Assembly: GCA_026195905.1 (NCBI GenBank)
Contig: JAPHRE010000061.1
Coordinates: 1 to 33,180 of the forward strand
Direction of reading: 5' to 3'
DNA from: Pseudopelagicola sp.
GTDB taxonomy: Bacteria > Pseudomonadota > Alphaproteobacteria > Rhodobacterales > Rhodobacteraceae
Length of the DNA stretch: 33,180 bases
Position numbers and translations under genes: made by a program. Position 1 is the stretch's first letter, and the number at the start of each line of letters is the position of its first letter. Positions 31,085 through 33,180 of the stretch are shown here, piece after piece. The notes below the pieces were generated by a model. The model was not told the origin of the DNA. It saw only the letters and a list, made by a program, of their open reading frames with translations, and did not search any database.

Positions 31085-32293
31085 ATGTCCACCCTGCCCA
31101 TCGCGCGCGTTGAATTTATCGCCCTCTGCGCGATGATGTTCGCCACCATCGCCTTTTCCATCGACGCGATGCTGCCCGCCCTGCCCGAGATTGGCCGGAC
31201 CCTCAGCCCCGACAACCTCAACCGCGCCCAGCTCATCATCACAAGCTTTGTCCTCGGCATGGGGTTAGGAACGCTCTTTGCCGGGCCGCTCTCTGATGCT
31301 TTCGGGCGCAAACGCGTGCTGATCGCGGGCGCGCTGCTCTACTCGATCTGTGCCTTCCTCGGCGCACAAGCCGAGAGCCTTGAACTCATCCTTGCCGCGC
31401 GCCTGTTTCAGGGCATCGGGGCCGCTGGCCCGCGCGTCGTCACCCTCGCCATCATCCGCGACCTCTTTTCAGGCCGCGAAATGGCCAAGATCGTGTCCTT
31501 CGTGATGATGGTCTTTACCCTCGTCCCCGCCATCGCCCCAACCCTCGGCGCGGGCCTTATCGCCCTGACCGGCTGGCGCGGTATCTTCTTTGCCTTCATC
31601 GTCTTCTCGATGATCTCGATCCTTTGGCTCGGCCTGCGTCTGCCCGAACCGCTGGCGCGCAAAGATCGCCGCCCGCTGCGCCTTGTGCTGCTTTGGGATG
31701 GCCTGAAGGAAATGATCCGCCTGCCCGTCGTGCGCGCCTCGGTGATCGCGCAATGCTTTAGCTTTGCGGTCCTCTTCGCGACCATCTCATCGGTGCAGCA
31801 AATCTATGATATTACCTTTGGGCGCGGCGATGAATTTCCCTATTGGTTTGGCGGCATCGCGCTGGTGTCCGGCACCGCGAGTTTTGTAAACGCCCGCGTC
31901 GTGATGCGGCTTGGTATGCGCTATATCGTGACCTTCGCCCTCGGCGCACAGGTTCTGCTGTCGTCGCTGATGATCCTTGCGGACCTGACCTTGCCGACCG
32001 GCACGTTTCTCTTTGCGGTCTTTCTGGTCTGGAACACGTCGCTGTTCTTTCAGGTCGGCCTGTCACTCGGCAACCTCAACGCGATGGCGCTGGAACCGCT
32101 CGGTCACATGGCCGGAACCGCCGCCTCTGTCATGGGGGCGATTGCAACGATCTGTGGCGTGACCTTGGCAGTGCCCATCGGGCTGGCCTTCGACGGCACG
32201 CCCCTGCCGCTGGCGCTCGGGGTCTGCGCCTGTTCGATACTGGCCTTCTCGGTCATGCTCTGGATGCGCCGCGCCGAACGCCTTTCGCCCTAA
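31085..32293 (+). CDS. Bcr/CflA-type MFS drug exporter
   Basis: A 402-aa major facilitator with about 12 transmembrane helices. It shows the Bcr/CflA opening (SIDAMLPALPEIG), the MFS loop motif GPLSDAFGRKRVL after helix 2, and RLFQGIGAAGPRVVTLAIIRDLF in helix 4-5, which is characteristic of the drug:H+ antiporter-1 family. It exports toxic compounds or metabolites from the cytoplasm. The frame extends 18 codons upstream, but the ATG at 31085 fits the family start. Its stop overlaps that of the convergent transporter gene by four bases (CTAA). Confidence 0.9.
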   Translation: MSTLPIARVEFIALCAMMFATIAFSIDAMLPALPEIGRTLSPDNLNRAQLIITSFVLGMGLGTLFAGPLSDAFGRKRVLIAGALLYSICAFLGAQAESLELILAARLFQGIGAAGPRVVTLAIIRDLFSGREMAKIVSFVMMVFTLVPAIAPTLGAGLIALTGWRGIFFAFIVFSMISILWLGLRLPEPLARKDRRPLRLVLLWDGLKEMIRLPVVRASVIAQCFSFAVLFATISSVQQIYDITFGRGDEFPYWFGGIALVSGTASFVNARVVMRLGMRYIVTFALGAQVLLSSLMILADLTLPTGTFLFAVFLVWNTSLFFQVGLSLGNLNAMALEPLGHMAGTAASVMGAIATICGVTLAVPIGLAFDGTPLPLALGVCACSILAFSVMLWMRRAERLSP

Positions 32294-33180
32294 GCAGGCT
32301 GCGACGAGCGCGCCAACATCCGCGTGCGCAACATGCCCGCCGATCCGATCTGAATGAAATAGGCAATCATCACCGGCAAAATGAACGTCGCCCCATAGGT
32401 CTCAAGCGAGAACACCGCCAAGATAAGCGCCAGCGTGATATAGCGCGTCGCAATATGCCAATAGACCGACCGCCCCTCGGCATCATTCTCGGTCAGGAAC
32501 CGCGCCGCCGTAAACGCCACGCCGTAGAACGCCGCCGTGGCCACAACCGCCACAAGCGCCGCCGAGAGCGACACCGAAAACAACAGTTGCGAGGTCGAAA
32601 GACTAAACAGGTAGAACACAATGCCAAACATCGTCAGCTTGGAAATCACCGGCATGTGCTTTTCCTTGAATGCAATAAGCCCCGGCAACCACATCCGCGC
32701 CACACGCGAGACAAGGAACGGGATCACCACAAGGATCATGAACGGCGCGAAGGGCTTGATCTGACGCCCCGGCGCAAGCCCTTGCGCCCCCCCAAGATCG
32801 GGCGCGGGAAAAAACGGCGCGGCAAACCCGAAGAACTGCCCGAAAACAAGCGTCACAGGCAGCAAGAGCGCCAGATTGAGCATGAAGATGATAAAGCCAA
32901 GTTTCGGGTTCGCCCCCGAGGACTTGATCCACATCATCACCATGCCGCCCCCCGGCAAGAGCGCCAAAAGCAAAAGCGCCCCGGCAATCGCGATATCGCG
33001 GCTCAAAAACCCGATCACAAGCGCCGCCGCCGGCATCAACAGGTAGTTGATCCAAAGGTTCGCCCAGATCGACTTTTTCTGCTTCATCACGAGCTTGATA
33101 TCCGCCACGTCGAAATTAAACAGCGACGGCGTGACAAGGAAAATCCCCGCCACAAGGCACACCGCCGAGGAAAACGCGAA
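32290..33180 (-). CDS. Bile acid:sodium symporter / ACR3-like transporter (5' end outside window)
   Basis: At least 297 residues of a polytopic membrane protein; the frame is still open at the window edge, so the N-terminus is missing. Visible are eight or more hydrophobic helices, the segment LLALLPGGGMVMMWIKSSGANPKLG, and a cytoplasmic loop APGRQIKPFAPF. The pattern resembles the BASS superfamily (bile acid:Na+ symporters and ACR3 arsenite exporters). The ACR3 cysteine motif is not present in the visible part, so a generic organic-anion symporter is more likely than arsenite efflux. Confidence 0.65.
   Translation of the reverse strand, partial: FAFSSAVCLVAGIFLVTPSLFNFDVADIKLVMKQKKSIWANLWINYLLMPAAALVIGFLSRDIAIAGALLLLALLPGGGMVMMWIKSSGANPKLGFIIFMLNLALLLPVTLVFGQFFGFAAPFFPAPDLGGAQGLAPGRQIKPFAPFMILVVIPFLVSRVARMWLPGLIAFKEKHMPVISKLTMFGIVFYLFSLSTSQLLFSVSLSAALVAVVATAAFYGVAFTAARFLTENDAEGRSVYWHIATRYITLALILAVFSLETYGATFILPVMIAYFIQIGSAGMLRTRMLARSSQPA

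Noticed and set aside
1-33180. CRISPR array, tRNA genes, insertion sequence or prophage
   Set aside because: No regularly spaced repeats, cloverleaf sequence, transposase, integrase or phage structural gene was seen.

Overview
The window is GC-rich chromosomal DNA from an alphaproteobacterium, most likely a member of the Rhodobacteraceae (Roseobacter group). The evidence is gene content and family style, not a database search. It carries a DUF1476 ATPase zeta subunit next to purC, an RNase E with a long acidic insertion, a methionine synthase in separate polypeptides (homocysteine methyltransferase, corrinoid protein, DUF1638), psuK-psuG, a DctB/DctD pair, and a TTTGCAAAAATACTC intergenic motif that I recall as common in this family. 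No tRNA, rRNA, CRISPR array, insertion sequence or prophage is visible.

Layout. 1-2565 (+): possible tail of an upstream gene, a degenerate ThiE-like protein, then the pseudouridine catabolic pair psuK-psuG. 2633-3325 (+): DUF502 membrane protein. 3322-5169 (-): patatin-like phospholipase and 3-hydroxybutyrate dehydrogenase. 5170-5503: intergenic region with a strong small-RNA candidate on the minus strand. 5504-7321 (+): orphan YejA-type solute-binding protein. 7267-9881 (-): a membrane-anchored alpha/beta hydrolase translationally coupled to a cytochrome P450. 9964-10716 (-): ccdA. 10810-11034 (+): TusA-family protein, then a bidirectional terminator shared with rne (11220-14036, -). 14037-14831: about 800 bp with no confident gene, holding an SDR remnant, a 12-bp tandem repeat, a terminator and a doubtful small ORF.

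14832-20773 (-) is one long co-directional run: purC, purS, an inserted zinc alcohol dehydrogenase, purQ, dctB, dctD. From 20933 (+): ATPase zeta subunit, an MprF-like lipid aminoacyl transferase/flippase, bmt, an unknown 84-aa protein behind an FNR-like site, the corrinoid protein and DUF1638. 26616-28394 (-): an unknown lipoprotein and an XRE-cupin regulator. 28460-31007 (+): acyl-CoA ligase, DsbA-family protein and a two-TM potassium channel with successive ATGA overlaps. 31085-32293 (+): Bcr/CflA-type MFS exporter. 32290-33180 (-): a BASS-like transporter cut by the window edge.

Most of the content is core metabolism. The points most worth a second look are the small-RNA candidate at 5314-5389, the loss of the sigma-54 contact loop (GAFTGA) in DctD, the P450/hydrolase pair, the degenerate ThiE homologue next to psuKG, the alcohol dehydrogenase between purS and purQ, and the methionine-synthase modules with their unknown neighbours.
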